DNA of 11,550 nucleotides from JASLBX01 sp036374175 (GTDB lineage: Bacteria > Actinomycetota > Actinomycetes > Jiangellales > Jiangellaceae): contig DASUUH010000061.1 in assembly GCA_036374175.1 (NCBI GenBank), positions 1 through 11,550 of the forward strand. Reading direction: 5' to 3'. This document shows positions 1 through 7,148 of the stretch, piece by piece. The notes below the pieces were generated by a model. It did not search any database. It was not told the origin of the DNA and was given only the letters and a program-made list of their open reading frames with translations. Each line of letters begins with the position of its first letter. The first letter of the stretch is position 1. A program made the translations under genes and the position numbers.

Positions 1-3
1 CAG

Positions 4-981
4 GTGCCCACTATCGGATTCCACGCGAGCCATGAGCAGGTGCACCCAGCAGACCTGCTCGATAACGTCAACCAGGCCGAGCAGGCCGGTTTCACCGCCG
101 CGATGTGCTCGGATCACTTCGCGCCGTGGAGCGAGCGGCAGGGACACTCGGGTTTTGCCTGGTCCTGGTTGGGGGCCGCATTAGCGACGACGGCCCTGCC
201 GTTCGGTGTCGTCACCGCACCCGGCCAGCGATATCACCCGGCCATCACCGCGCAGGCGGCAGCAACGCTTGCCGCCATGTTTCCCGGCCGGTTCTGGATG
301 GCGCTCGGCAGCGGCGAGGCCATCAATGAGCACATCACGGGCGACCGCTGGCCCCGAAAGCAGGTGCGCGACGCCCGGCTCCGGGAGTGCGCGCAGATCA
401 TCCGCGCCTTGCTGTCCGGCGATGAAGTCAGCAGCGACGGCCTTGTCACTGTGGACCGGGCCAGGATCTGGACGCTGCCGGATGAGCCGCCGCTGCTGTA
501 TGGGGCAGCGGTCAGTGTGGAGACCGCAGGCGCGGTAGCGGAGTGGGCCGACGGGTTGATCACGATCGACCAGCCGGCCGACCACCTACGGCAGATGATC
601 GACGCCTACCGCGACGCCGGCGGCCGGGGCCGGCTGTGTGCTCAAGTGCACCTGTCCTGGCATCAGGACGAGGAGCAGGCCGTGGCGATCGCCCATGACC
701 AGTGGCGCAGCAACGTCTTCCCGCCCGCGCTCGCGTGGAACCTGGAGACCCCGGCGCAGTTCGACGCGGCGGGGCAGAACGTGGCACCGGAGGATATGCG
801 GTCGAACCTGCTGGTCTCCAGCGACCCGGCCGTTTACATCAAGCGCATCTCGGAGCTGAGCGACCTCGGCTTTGACGAGATCTATCTGCATCACGTCGGC
901 CAGCAGCAGCCGGGATTCATCGAGTTCTTCGGCGAGCACGTCTTGCCCGCCGTCACCACATCCGGAGGGGAGCCGGCGTGA
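4..981 (+). CDS. LLM-class (luciferase-like) flavin/F420 oxidoreductase, TIGR03885-like
   Basis: This 325-residue protein has the single-domain TIM-barrel length and texture of the bacterial luciferase-like (LLM) superfamily. An early strand IGFHASHEQ (about 4-12) is followed by AEQAGFTAAMCSDHFAPW (about 26-43), a segment GVVTAPGQRYHPAITAQ, then FPGRFWMALGSGEAINEHI, which is the cofactor-side loop typical of this family. The C-terminus has FDEIYLHHVG. From memory it most resembles the TIGR03885 group, predicted to use FMN rather than F420; that cofactor assignment is inference. The substrate is unknown. The start is GTG at 4, chosen because homologues begin just before the first beta strand; upstream sequence and any ribosome-binding site lie outside the window, so a longer N-terminus cannot be excluded. 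Its stop overlaps the GTG of the GH13 gene by four bases (GTGA), so the two are very likely co-translated and may act in one process. Confidence 0.85.
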   Translation: MPTIGFHASHEQVHPADLLDNVNQAEQAGFTAAMCSDHFAPWSERQGHSGFAWSWLGAALATTALPFGVVTAPGQRYHPAITAQAAATLAAMFPGRFWMALGSGEAINEHITGDRWPRKQVRDARLRECAQIIRALLSGDEVSSDGLVTVDRARIWTLPDEPPLLYGAAVSVETAGAVAEWADGLITIDQPADHLRQMIDAYRDAGGRGRLCAQVHLSWHQDEEQAVAIAHDQWRSNVFPPALAWNLETPAQFDAAGQNVAPEDMRSNLLVSSDPAVYIKRISELSDLGFDEIYLHHVGQQQPGFIEFFGEHVLPAVTTSGGEPA

Positions 982-2654
982 GGATTACCGACACGAGCGA
1001 TCTTTGGTGGAAAACAGCCGTCATCTACTGCCTGGACGTTGAGACGTTCATGGATTGGAACGGTGACGGCGTCGGGGACTTCGAGGGGTTGTCGCACCGC
1101 ATCGACTACCTGGCCGATCTCGGGATCACGTGCATCTGGCTGATGCCGTTCTACCCGACACCGGACCGCGATGACGGCTACGACATCATGGACTTCTACG
1201 ACGTAGATCCCCGGTTCGGCACGCTCGGAGATTTCGTGGAGTTCGTGCGCACGGCGAACGACCGCGGAATCCGGGTGATCGCAGACTTGGTGGTCAACCA
1301 CACATCTGACCAACACCCGTGGTTCAAGTCGGCCCGCTCGAGCAAGGACTCGCCGCACCGCGACTTCTACGTCTGGCGCAGTGACGAACCGCCGGACACG
1401 TCTGAAGAGGTCGTCTTTCCCGGCGAGCAGGAAGGCATCTGGGAGTACGACGAGCAGACCGGAGAGTATTTCCTGCACCGGTTCTACAAACACCAGCCCG
1501 ACTTGAATGTGGCGAACCCGGCTGTCCGCGACGAGGTCGCCCGGATCATGGGGTTCTGGCTCCAACTCGGGCTGTCCGGCTTCCGGGTCGACGCGGTGCC
1601 ATTCTTCCTCGAGACCCTGGGCGCGGACGAGGCCGAGGAGAAGGCGTTCGGCGACCCGCACGATTACCAGCGGGCACTCCGGTCGTTTCTTGGCCGCCGG
1701 CGCGGCGAGGCCATTCTGCTGGGTGAAGTGGCTGTGCCGTACGAGGACCAGATGGCATACTTCGGCGGCTCAGACGGTGACGAGCTGACGATGCAGTTCG
1801 ACTTCGAGGCGATGGAGCGGATGTACCTCGCGCTGGCTCGTCAGGATGCAAGGCCCATTGCGGACGCGCTGCAGGAGCGGCCGGAGATATCCCGTGAGTC
1901 GCAGTGGGCGACCTTCGTCCGCAACCACGACGAGCTGACCTTGGAGTTGCTCGGCGAGGACGGGATTCGCGAGGTCTTCGAGGCGTTCGGGCCAGAGGAG
2001 CAGATGCAGGTGTACGGGCGGGGGCTCGTGCGGCGCCTGCCGCCAATGGTGGACGGCGATCCCCGGCAGATCCGGATGGTGTACAGCCTGATGTTCGCCC
2101 TACCGGGCACGCCGGTGCTGTATTACGGCGAAGAGATCGGCATGGGGGAGAACCTCGACGTTGGTGGGCGGGAGTCCGTCCGCACGCCGATGCAGTGGTC
2201 CTCCGGTCGCAACGCCGGATTCTCCTCTGCACCCGAGGACAAGCTGGTGATGCCAGTGGTCGACGGCGGGTTCGGACCCGAGCACATCAACGTCGAGGAT
2301 CAACGGCACGACCAAGATTCGCTGCTGAACTTCATGGCGACACTTATTCGCAGGTTCCGGGAGAACCCGGAGATCGGGTGGGGCGAGTACGAGCTTCTGG
2401 ACCAACCGCACAGCAATGTGCTGGCGCACCGCTGCACCTGGCACGACAGCAGCGTCATCGCGCTGCACAACTTCTCGGCCGAGCCGTGCACCGTCCCGCT
2501 CGAGCTCAAGGATCTCGACGGCGACATCATCCTGAACGATCTGCTGCAGCCTGGTGGCACCCCGCTGGAGAACGGGCGCGCCGAACTCACCCTCGACGGG
2601 TACGGGTACCGGTGGTTGCGGGTCACCCGTCCCGAGGAGCTGCGCCTGGGGTGA
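978..2654 (+). CDS. GH13 alpha-amylase-family enzyme, trehalose-synthase-like
   Basis: This is a 558-residue glycoside hydrolase family 13 protein. The catalytic barrel shows conserved region I, DLVVNHTS (103-110); region II, GFRVDAVPF with the predicted nucleophile D205; region III, LLGEVAVP with the predicted acid/base E250; and region IV, FVRNHDE with D318. Segments such as WWKTAVIYCLDVETF, PVLYYGEEIGMG, VRTPMQWSSGRNAGF and a C-terminal beta domain match trehalose synthase (TreS, GH13_16) layout and length. However, TreS usually has AEANQWP at region III, whereas this protein has GEVAVPY, so its product (maltose/trehalose isomerisation, or hydrolysis or transfer on another alpha-glucoside) is uncertain. 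No signal peptide is visible, so it is probably cytoplasmic. GTG at 978 is supported by the strong Shine-Dalgarno GGAGGGGAG at 964-972, five bases upstream, and it overlaps the preceding gene by four bases. The family call is firm; exact activity is open. Confidence 0.9.
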   Translation: MRITDTSDLWWKTAVIYCLDVETFMDWNGDGVGDFEGLSHRIDYLADLGITCIWLMPFYPTPDRDDGYDIMDFYDVDPRFGTLGDFVEFVRTANDRGIRVIADLVVNHTSDQHPWFKSARSSKDSPHRDFYVWRSDEPPDTSEEVVFPGEQEGIWEYDEQTGEYFLHRFYKHQPDLNVANPAVRDEVARIMGFWLQLGLSGFRVDAVPFFLETLGADEAEEKAFGDPHDYQRALRSFLGRRRGEAILLGEVAVPYEDQMAYFGGSDGDELTMQFDFEAMERMYLALARQDARPIADALQERPEISRESQWATFVRNHDELTLELLGEDGIREVFEAFGPEEQMQVYGRGLVRRLPPMVDGDPRQIRMVYSLMFALPGTPVLYYGEEIGMGENLDVGGRESVRTPMQWSSGRNAGFSSAPEDKLVMPVVDGGFGPEHINVEDQRHDQDSLLNFMATLIRRFRENPEIGWGEYELLDQPHSNVLAHRCTWHDSSVIALHNFSAEPCTVPLELKDLDGDIILNDLLQPGGTPLENGRAELTLDGYGYRWLRVTRPEELRLG

Positions 2655-2665
2655 GCGCCGGTCCG

Positions 2666-2671
2666 TAGACT
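2666..2671 (+). promoter_or_regulatory. Candidate -10 element for def
   Basis: TAGACT lies in the short gap between the GH13 stop and def and matches the actinobacterial vegetative -10 pattern TANNNT. A transcript would start near 2678-2679 and carry a leader of about 27 bases that includes the def Shine-Dalgarno. No good -35 hexamer is seen 16-19 bases upstream. The same seven bases, TAGACTT, occur just upstream of the FMN riboswitch. It suggests def-fmt-rsmB can be transcribed independently of the upstream pair. Confidence 0.45.
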
Positions 2672-2693
2672 TGGGGCCGTACCTGCACCCTCC

Positions 2694-2700
2694 AAGGAGA
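2694..2700 (+). promoter_or_regulatory. Ribosome-binding site of def
   Basis: AAGGAGA ends five bases before the GTG at 2706. It is one of the best Shine-Dalgarno matches in the window and fixes the def start at that GTG. Confidence 0.8.
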
Positions 2701-2705
2701 GATCA

Positions 2706-3251
2706 GTGGCGATACGGCCGATCCGACTGTTCGGCGACCCGATCCTGCGCACGAAGGCCGAGCCAGTCGTCGACTTCGACAAGGAGCTTCGCCAGCTCGT
2801 GCGGGATCTCACCGACACCATGCTGGAAGCCCCCGGGGCGGGGTTGGCGGCCCCCCAAATCGGGGTACCGCTGCGCGTGTTCACATACAACGTCGACGAT
2901 GTGGTCGGCCACCTGATCAACCCAGATCTGGAGCCGTCGCAGGAGGAGCAGTTCGGCCCGGAAGGTTGCCTGTCGCTGCCGGGCTTGGAGTTCGACTGCG
3001 TGCGGGCCATGCAGGTGGCCGCCAAGGGCTTCAACGAGTACGGCGATCCGGTCGTCATCGAAGGCAGCGAGTTGCTCGCCCGCGCGATCCAGCACGAGAC
3101 CGACCACCTCGACGGTGTGCTGTTCATCGATCGGCTCGACCGCGAGTCGCGGAAGGCCGCGATGAAGGCGATCCGCGAGGCCGAGTGGGCCGGCGAGGCG
3201 CCGCCCACGGTCAAGGTTTCCCCGCACGCGACGTTCGGCCGGCCGCTGTGA
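2706..3251 (+). CDS. def: Peptide deformylase
   Basis: Peptide deformylase is a cytoplasmic metalloenzyme that removes the N-formyl group from the starting methionine of new proteins as they leave the ribosome. All three signature motifs are intact: motif 1 GAGLAAPQIG (44-53), motif 2 EGCLS (86-90, metal ligand Cys88) and motif 3 QHETDH (129-134, ligands His130 and His134, catalytic Glu131). At 181 residues, with the MAIRPIRLFGDPIL N-terminus, it is of normal length for actinobacterial enzymes. The GTG start has a good Shine-Dalgarno five bases upstream. Its stop overlaps the GTG of fmt (GTGA). Pairing with the transformylase gene is the usual arrangement, since the two enzymes add and remove the same formyl group. 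No unusual residues were seen. Confidence 0.97.
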   Translation: MAIRPIRLFGDPILRTKAEPVVDFDKELRQLVRDLTDTMLEAPGAGLAAPQIGVPLRVFTYNVDDVVGHLINPDLEPSQEEQFGPEGCLSLPGLEFDCVRAMQVAAKGFNEYGDPVVIEGSELLARAIQHETDHLDGVLFIDRLDRESRKAAMKAIREAEWAGEAPPTVKVSPHATFGRPL

Positions 3252-4174
3252 GAGTCGTGTTCGCCGGCACGCCCGAGGTGGCGGTGCCGTCGCTGAAGGC
3301 GGTCCTGGCGTCGCGGCATGACGTGGTCGCCGTGGTGACCCGGCCGGACGCTCCTGCTGGTCGGGGCCGCAAGCTGGTCCCCAGCCCGGTGGCCTCGGTT
3401 GCCGCGGACTCGGGCGTCGACGTGCTCAAACCGGCACGGCCGCGTGAGCCTGAGTTCCTTGCCCGGCTGGCCGAGATCGCGCCGGATTGTGCGCCCGTCG
3501 TCGCGTACGGCGGCCTGATTCCGAAGGCCGCGCTCGAGATTCCCAAACACGGCTGGGTCAACCTGCATTTCTCGCTGCTGCCGGCTTGGCGTGGCGCCGC
3601 TCCGGTTCAGCACGCGATCATGGCAGGTGACGACATCACCGGAGCCTGCACGTTCCAAATCGAAGAAGGCCTCGACACCGGGCCGATTTACGGGCAGCTC
3701 ACCGAGACGATCCGACCCACGGACACGAGCGGCGACCTGCTGGCCCGGCTTGCCGAATCCGGCGCGAAACTGCTGGTCGCAACGTTGGATGGCATCGAAG
3801 CGGGCCGGTTGGTGGCCGAGGCGCAGCCGGCCGAGGGGGTGTCCATGGCGCCCAAACTGACGGTTGACGACGCCCGGGTCGACTGGACCGCGCCCGCGAT
3901 GCGCGTCGACCGGGTCGTGCGGGCGTGTACTCCCGCCCCGGGCGCGTGGACGACCTTCCGCGGTGAACGGCTCAAGTTGCGGCCGGTTCGGCTCAACCCC
4001 AGTGCCGGCGAGCTCGCGCCCGGGTCGATCGACGTCAGCCGCGATGGCGTTCGGGTGGGCACGGGCAGCCATCCGGTGCTGCTGGGCGACGTCCAGCCGC
4101 AGGGCAAACGAGCCATGCCGGCGGCTGACTGGGCCCGTGGCGTGCGGATCGAGCCAGGCGAACGGCTCGAGTAG
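3248..4174 (+). CDS. fmt: Methionyl-tRNA formyltransferase
   Basis: This 308-residue enzyme transfers a formyl group from 10-formyltetrahydrofolate to initiator Met-tRNA in the cytoplasm. The N-terminal Rossmann-type formyltransferase domain starts MRVVFAGTPEVAVPSL and carries the signature VNLHFSLLPAWRGAAPVQHA (about 104-123). Predicted catalytic residues are N105, H107 and D143, the last in EEGLDTGPI. The C-terminal tRNA-binding OB-like domain covers roughly 205-308 and includes FRGERLKLRPV. An open frame continues upstream of 3248 inside def, but the GTG at 3248 is chosen because it matches the family N-terminus exactly and forms the GTGA overlap with the def stop. No separate Shine-Dalgarno is evident, so translation is probably coupled to def. 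Its last base is shared with the first base of the rsmB start codon. Confidence 0.97.
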   Translation: MRVVFAGTPEVAVPSLKAVLASRHDVVAVVTRPDAPAGRGRKLVPSPVASVAADSGVDVLKPARPREPEFLARLAEIAPDCAPVVAYGGLIPKAALEIPKHGWVNLHFSLLPAWRGAAPVQHAIMAGDDITGACTFQIEEGLDTGPIYGQLTETIRPTDTSGDLLARLAESGAKLLVATLDGIEAGRLVAEAQPAEGVSMAPKLTVDDARVDWTAPAMRVDRVVRACTPAPGAWTTFRGERLKLRPVRLNPSAGELAPGSIDVSRDGVRVGTGSHPVLLGDVQPQGKRAMPAADWARGVRIEPGERLE

Positions 4175-5580
4175 TGCCTCGGCGCGACCACGCGAGGGAG
4201 GCCGCATTCGACGCGTTGCGCGCGGTGGACGAGCGAGACGCGTACGCCAACTTGGTCCTGCCGGGGCTGCTTCGCTCGCGCGGACTCGACGGACGTGATG
4301 CCGCGCTGGCGACAGAGTTGGTGTACGGGACGCTGCGGGGGCTTGGTACGTATGACGCCGTGCTGGCCGCTTGCCTGGACCGGCCGCTGGACCGGATCGA
4401 CGCGCCGATCCGAGATGTACTGCGGCTAGGCGCGCACCAGGCGCTGAGCACCAGGATTCCGGTGCACGCCGCGGTGGCCGCCACAGTTGACCTGGCCCGG
4501 GCGAAGGTGGGTGCGGGCCCGGCCAAGCTGGTCAACGCGGTGCTGAGACGGGTGAGCACGCGTGATCTGGACGGCTGGGTGGAGCGTCTTGCGCCGGCCG
4601 ACCCGATCGAGCGGCTGGCGCTCCGGCACGCACATCCGGTCTGGATCGTTCGGGCATTCCAGGACGCCCTCGGTGCAGACCTCGACGAGCTCACCGCCTG
4701 CCTTGCGGCCAACAATGAGCGGCCCGCTGTGACACTCGCTGCCCGTCCGGGGCGCTGCACGGTAGAAGAGCTGGCGTCCGTCGGCGCTCAGCCGACCCGG
4801 TGGTCGCCGTTCGGCGCGGTGCTTCCGGAAGGCGACCCGGCCCGGATTGCGGCGGTTCGCGAGCAACGGGCCGGCGTGCAGGACGAAGGCAGCCAGTTGG
4901 TCACGCTCGCCCTCGCCGCCACCCCCCTCGACGTTCCGCTTGTCCGGCCGGACACCTCGACCACCTCGGACGGAGCAGCTGTCCGGCCGGACAAGTCCGA
5001 ACGGGAGGGGCAGTGGCTGGACTTGTGTGCCGGCCCGGGCGGAAAGGCGGCGTTGCTGGCCGGGCTCGCGACGCGGCGAGGCGCGAGGCTGGTCGCTGTC
5101 GAACAGCATCCGCACCGGGCGCGGCTGGTAGAACGAGCACTGGCCGGCGACACCGGGAACCACCGGGTGATCGTGGCCGACGGGCGCGCGCCACTGCCGG
5201 CCGACGGCCCGTTCGACCGGGTATTGCTCGACGCGCCGTGCAGCGGGCTGGGTGCGCTGCGCCGGCGGCCGGAGGCTCGATGGCGTCGCCAACCTGCAGA
5301 CGTTGCGGCGTTGCGGCCGCTACAGGTGGAGCTGCTCCACGCCGCGTTGTCGGCCACGCGACCTGGCGGTGTAGTCGCGTACGTGACGTGCTCGCCGCAT
5401 CTTGCGGAGACAACCACCGTCGTCGGCGATGTACTGGACCGCCGGGATGACGCGGATCGACTGGATGCGCGACCGTACCTGCCGGACGTGCCTGAGCTCG
5501 GCGACGGCCCGGACGTCCAACTGTGGCCGCACCGGCACGGTACCGACGCGATGTACCTGGCGCTGCTCCGCCGCCGCTAG
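4174..5580 (+). CDS. rsmB: 16S rRNA (cytosine-967-C5)-methyltransferase RsmB
   Basis: RsmB (Fmu/Sun) makes m5C967 (E. coli numbering) in 16S rRNA using S-adenosylmethionine. The protein has 468 residues. Residues about 1-140 form a NusB-like all-helical RNA-binding domain (HAREAAFDALRAVDERDAYANL at its start). The Rossmann methyltransferase domain follows, with SAM-binding motif I LDLCAGPGGK (282-291), motif IV DAPCSG (Cys356) and motif VI VTCS (Cys406, predicted nucleophile). Both cysteines expected of RNA m5C methyltransferases are present. The GTG start shares its G with the fmt TAG stop. An odd segment at about 254-278, between VQDEGSQLVTLALA and motif I, is a low-conservation insert containing VRPD twice, encoded by an inverted DNA repeat (separate entry). 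It does not break the frame and lies outside the catalytic motifs, so the enzyme should be active. Confidence 0.95.
   Translation: MPRRDHAREAAFDALRAVDERDAYANLVLPGLLRSRGLDGRDAALATELVYGTLRGLGTYDAVLAACLDRPLDRIDAPIRDVLRLGAHQALSTRIPVHAAVAATVDLARAKVGAGPAKLVNAVLRRVSTRDLDGWVERLAPADPIERLALRHAHPVWIVRAFQDALGADLDELTACLAANNERPAVTLAARPGRCTVEELASVGAQPTRWSPFGAVLPEGDPARIAAVREQRAGVQDEGSQLVTLALAATPLDVPLVRPDTSTTSDGAAVRPDKSEREGQWLDLCAGPGGKAALLAGLATRRGARLVAVEQHPHRARLVERALAGDTGNHRVIVADGRAPLPADGPFDRVLLDAPCSGLGALRRRPEARWRRQPADVAALRPLQVELLHAALSATRPGGVVAYVTCSPHLAETTTVVGDVLDRRDDADRLDARPYLPDVPELGDGPDVQLWPHRHGTDAMYLALLRRR
4939..4995. repeat. Inverted pair of self-palindromic 14-mers inside rsmB
   Basis: The 14-base palindrome TGTCCGGCCGGACA occurs at 4941-4954 and again, exactly, at 4980-4993. 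With flanking bases the two form perfect 16-base arms: CTTGTCCGGCCGGACA (4939-4954) and TGTCCGGCCGGACAAG (4980-4995), separated by 25 bases. The copies lie 39 bases apart, a multiple of three, so both are read in the same frame as VRPD. The pair sits in a segment of RsmB that seems longer than in usual homologues. It could be a small mobile palindromic element that entered the gene in frame, or a local duplication. No other exact copy was found in the window. Confidence 0.8.
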
Positions 5581-5597
5581 GGATGCGTGCGGGGCCG

Positions 5598-6968
5598 CTA
5601 CGGCGCGATGTTGTGGTTGCCGCGGAACAGGTTGGTCGGGTCGTACTGCCGCTTGACCGCCACGAGACGCTCGTACGTACTCGCCGGGTAGGCCTCGCCG
5701 ATACGTTCGGCGCCGTCGCCACCGAGGAAGCCGGTGTATGCGCCGGGACCCTGCTGCAGCTGCTCGGCCAGCTTAGTGACCCATGCCTGCTGCTCGGCCA
5801 GGCCGGCGAGGTCCTGAGACATCGCCGCGACGTTGATCATCACTCTGCGGTCGCGGTGCGCGAAGGCCGTGGCGTCAGAAGGTACCCGGGCGATAGCGCC
5901 GCCGAGGACGCGGAACTGCACGGCGGACATCATGGCCGTCGAGGCCTTCAGCGACTCGATCACCGTTTCGCCGAACGACTCATCGACTGTGTCGGCGAAA
6001 AAGACGCGCCCGGCCGCGATCGGGCGATACCCCTCGGGCTGCGGCGGGAACATCTCCAGGTACGACTGTGGGCGCACCATGTCGGCCATCGGGGTGGCGA
6101 TCGCCCGGAATGGAGCTATGGCGCGCTCGGCGTCCTCGGCCGGGCCGACATACCCCATCAGCGCCATGACGATGAGCTGGCCGTGAACCTCCGGTGGCAG
6201 GAACGGCATGGGCGGTGCGACCATCGCCATCATGATCGTCGACAGCTCATCCGGAGCGGCGTCGGCCGCGGCTACGAAGCGTGTGATCACCTCGGCCGAA
6301 GCCGGCAGGATCAGCATGCCGCCGGTGAACTGGCTGATGTCGCGAAGCCGGTACTTGAACCGCGTCACGACCCCGAAGTTGCCACCGCCGCCCCGAATCG
6401 CCCAGAACAGATCCGGATGGTTGTCGGCGTCAACTCGAAATCGCTGGCCATCGGCGGTGACGATCTCGGCGGCCAGTAGCTCGTCGATCGTCATGCCGTA
6501 CTTGCGGGACAGGTATCCGACTCCTCCGGCCAGCGTGATACCCCCGAGACCGACCGTAGCGCTGTCGCCGAACCCGGTTGCCAGGCCGTGCTCAGCAGCC
6601 GCAGTGAGATACGCGCCGGCGGTCGCGCCCGACTGCGCCCACGCCGTCTTGCTGGCGGGATCGATGCGCACTTCATTGAGATCGCGCAGGTCAAGCACGA
6701 TGCCCCCGTCGTTGATGCTATGACCCGCCATGCTGTGGCCACCGCTGCGGACTGCGAGCGGCACGCCGGATTCGGCGGCCAGCGAGACGATGCGTGCGAC
6801 GTCGGCGTCGTCGGCCGGGCGAGCTATGGCCGCGGGTCGGCCGTCGAAGTTGCCCATGACGATCACGCGGGCGGCGTCGTAGCTGGAATCGTCCGGCGTG
6901 GTGACCGCACCATCGATGGTGCTGCGCAGGCGCGAAATGAGATCTGTTGTGGCTGTCGATGTCTGCAC
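5598..6968 (-). CDS. FAD-binding oxidoreductase, berberine-bridge/PCMH type
   Basis: This is a flavoprotein oxidase or dehydrogenase of the FAD_binding_4 plus BBE family. The N-terminal PCMH-type FAD domain includes VPLAVRSGGHSMAGHS, whose His78 is the predicted 8-alpha-histidyl FAD attachment site, then TVGLGGITLAGGVGYLSRKYG and IRGGGGNFGVVT. The C-terminus YDPTNLFRGNHNI is the BBE signature. The second attachment residue, a Cys in bicovalent members (GTCxTVG), is replaced by Ser136 (GDSATVG), so FAD is probably held by one bond. The start is GTG at 6968, giving 456 residues, because GGGGAG at 6976-6981 lies seven bases upstream; an in-frame GTG at 7034 would add 22 low-complexity residues with no ribosome-binding site. 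No clear signal peptide is seen. Substrate is unknown; relatives oxidise sugars, alcohols or secondary metabolites. It converges on rsmB and is divergent from rpe, within a block that is otherwise housekeeping. Confidence 0.9.
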   Translation of the reverse strand: MQTSTATTDLISRLRSTIDGAVTTPDDSSYDAARVIVMGNFDGRPAAIARPADDADVARIVSLAAESGVPLAVRSGGHSMAGHSINDGGIVLDLRDLNEVRIDPASKTAWAQSGATAGAYLTAAAEHGLATGFGDSATVGLGGITLAGGVGYLSRKYGMTIDELLAAEIVTADGQRFRVDADNHPDLFWAIRGGGGNFGVVTRFKYRLRDISQFTGGMLILPASAEVITRFVAAADAAPDELSTIMMAMVAPPMPFLPPEVHGQLIVMALMGYVGPAEDAERAIAPFRAIATPMADMVRPQSYLEMFPPQPEGYRPIAAGRVFFADTVDESFGETVIESLKASTAMMSAVQFRVLGGAIARVPSDATAFAHRDRRVMINVAAMSQDLAGLAEQQAWVTKLAEQLQQGPGAYTGFLGGDGAERIGEAYPASTYERLVAVKRQYDPTNLFRGNHNIAP

Positions 6969-6975
6969 CGATGTG

Positions 6976-6981
6976 CTCCCC
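6976..6981 (-). promoter_or_regulatory. Ribosome-binding site deciding the FAD oxidase start
   Basis: On the minus strand GGGGAG lies seven bases before the GTG at 6968. No comparable site precedes the longer in-frame alternative at 7034, so the shorter protein is preferred. Confidence 0.65.
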
Positions 6982-7031
6982 GTTGTGTGTCGTCCTAGGC
7001 CGGTCAGGTACGTGGCGATGCTAGGCGCCGC

Positions 7032-7048
7032 CACCGACAGGGTCGGTG
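7032..7048. repeat. Short hairpin in the oxidase 5' leader
   Basis: Seven-base arms CACCGAC (7032-7038) and GTCGGTG (7042-7048) with a three-base gap form a perfect inverted repeat. It lies between the predicted minus-strand promoter and the oxidase start, so it could be an operator or a leader hairpin. It could also be chance in GC-rich DNA. Confidence 0.35.
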
Positions 7049-7077
7049 ACCGCAGCTTGCGTGGCCGCCGTTAGGGG

Positions 7078-7108
7078 ACGCTACAAGTTCGACATTGGTT
7101 GAAGTCAA
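7078..7108 (-). promoter_or_regulatory. Candidate promoter of the FAD oxidase gene
   Basis: Reading the minus strand, TTGACT (7108-7103) is a near-consensus -35. A -10 is less clear: TGTAGC (7085-7080) has the ideal 17-base spacing, while TAGCGT (7083-7078) fits TANNNT with 19. The leader to the GTG at 6968 would be about 100 bases. The -35 lies inside the palindrome shared with the rpe promoter. Confidence 0.4.
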
Positions 7109-7114
7109 CTGTCG
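7090..7114. promoter_or_regulatory. Imperfect palindrome overlapping both divergent -35 elements
   Basis: An inner inverted repeat GTTGA (7098-7102) and TCAAC (7105-7109) around AG is flanked by CGACA (7090-7094) and TGTCG (7110-7114), with three extra bases on the left. Both predicted -35 hexamers, TTGAAG for rpe and TTGACT for the oxidase, fall in the inner repeat. Its position suits an operator for a regulator acting on both genes, but no regulator gene is in the window. The functional role is inference. Confidence 0.4.
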
Positions 7115-7127
7115 GGGTGCGTACTCT
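7099..7127 (+). promoter_or_regulatory. Candidate upstream promoter of rpe
   Basis: TTGAAG (7099-7104) and TACTCT (7122-7127) are separated by exactly 17 bases and match sigma-70-type hexamers well for this GC content. Transcription would begin near 7134, giving a leader of about 29 bases that has no Shine-Dalgarno. Confidence 0.5.
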
Positions 7128-7148
7128 CAGCGAACCCTCAGCATCGGC

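Noticed and set aside
2966..3247. Extension of the fmt frame upstream into def.
   Set aside because: The extra sequence is the def gene in another frame. Fmt homology starts exactly at GTG 3248.
3335..3350. CCGGCCGGAC in fmt, resembling the rsmB repeat.
   Set aside because: It encodes the conserved TRPD motif of formyltransferases and lacks the TGT/ACA ends.
2300..4207. A 635-codon open frame on the minus strand, antisense to the GH13 gene, def and fmt.
   Set aside because: It is rich in Arg, Ser and Pro, lacks any recognisable domain, and covers three well-supported genes on the other strand. Long antisense frames are expected in GC-rich coding DNA.
5571..5605. Possible bidirectional terminator between rsmB and the oxidase gene (CGCCG/CGGCG arms).
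   Set aside because: Only five pairs with a long loop and no U-run on either side; not distinguishable from background in this composition.
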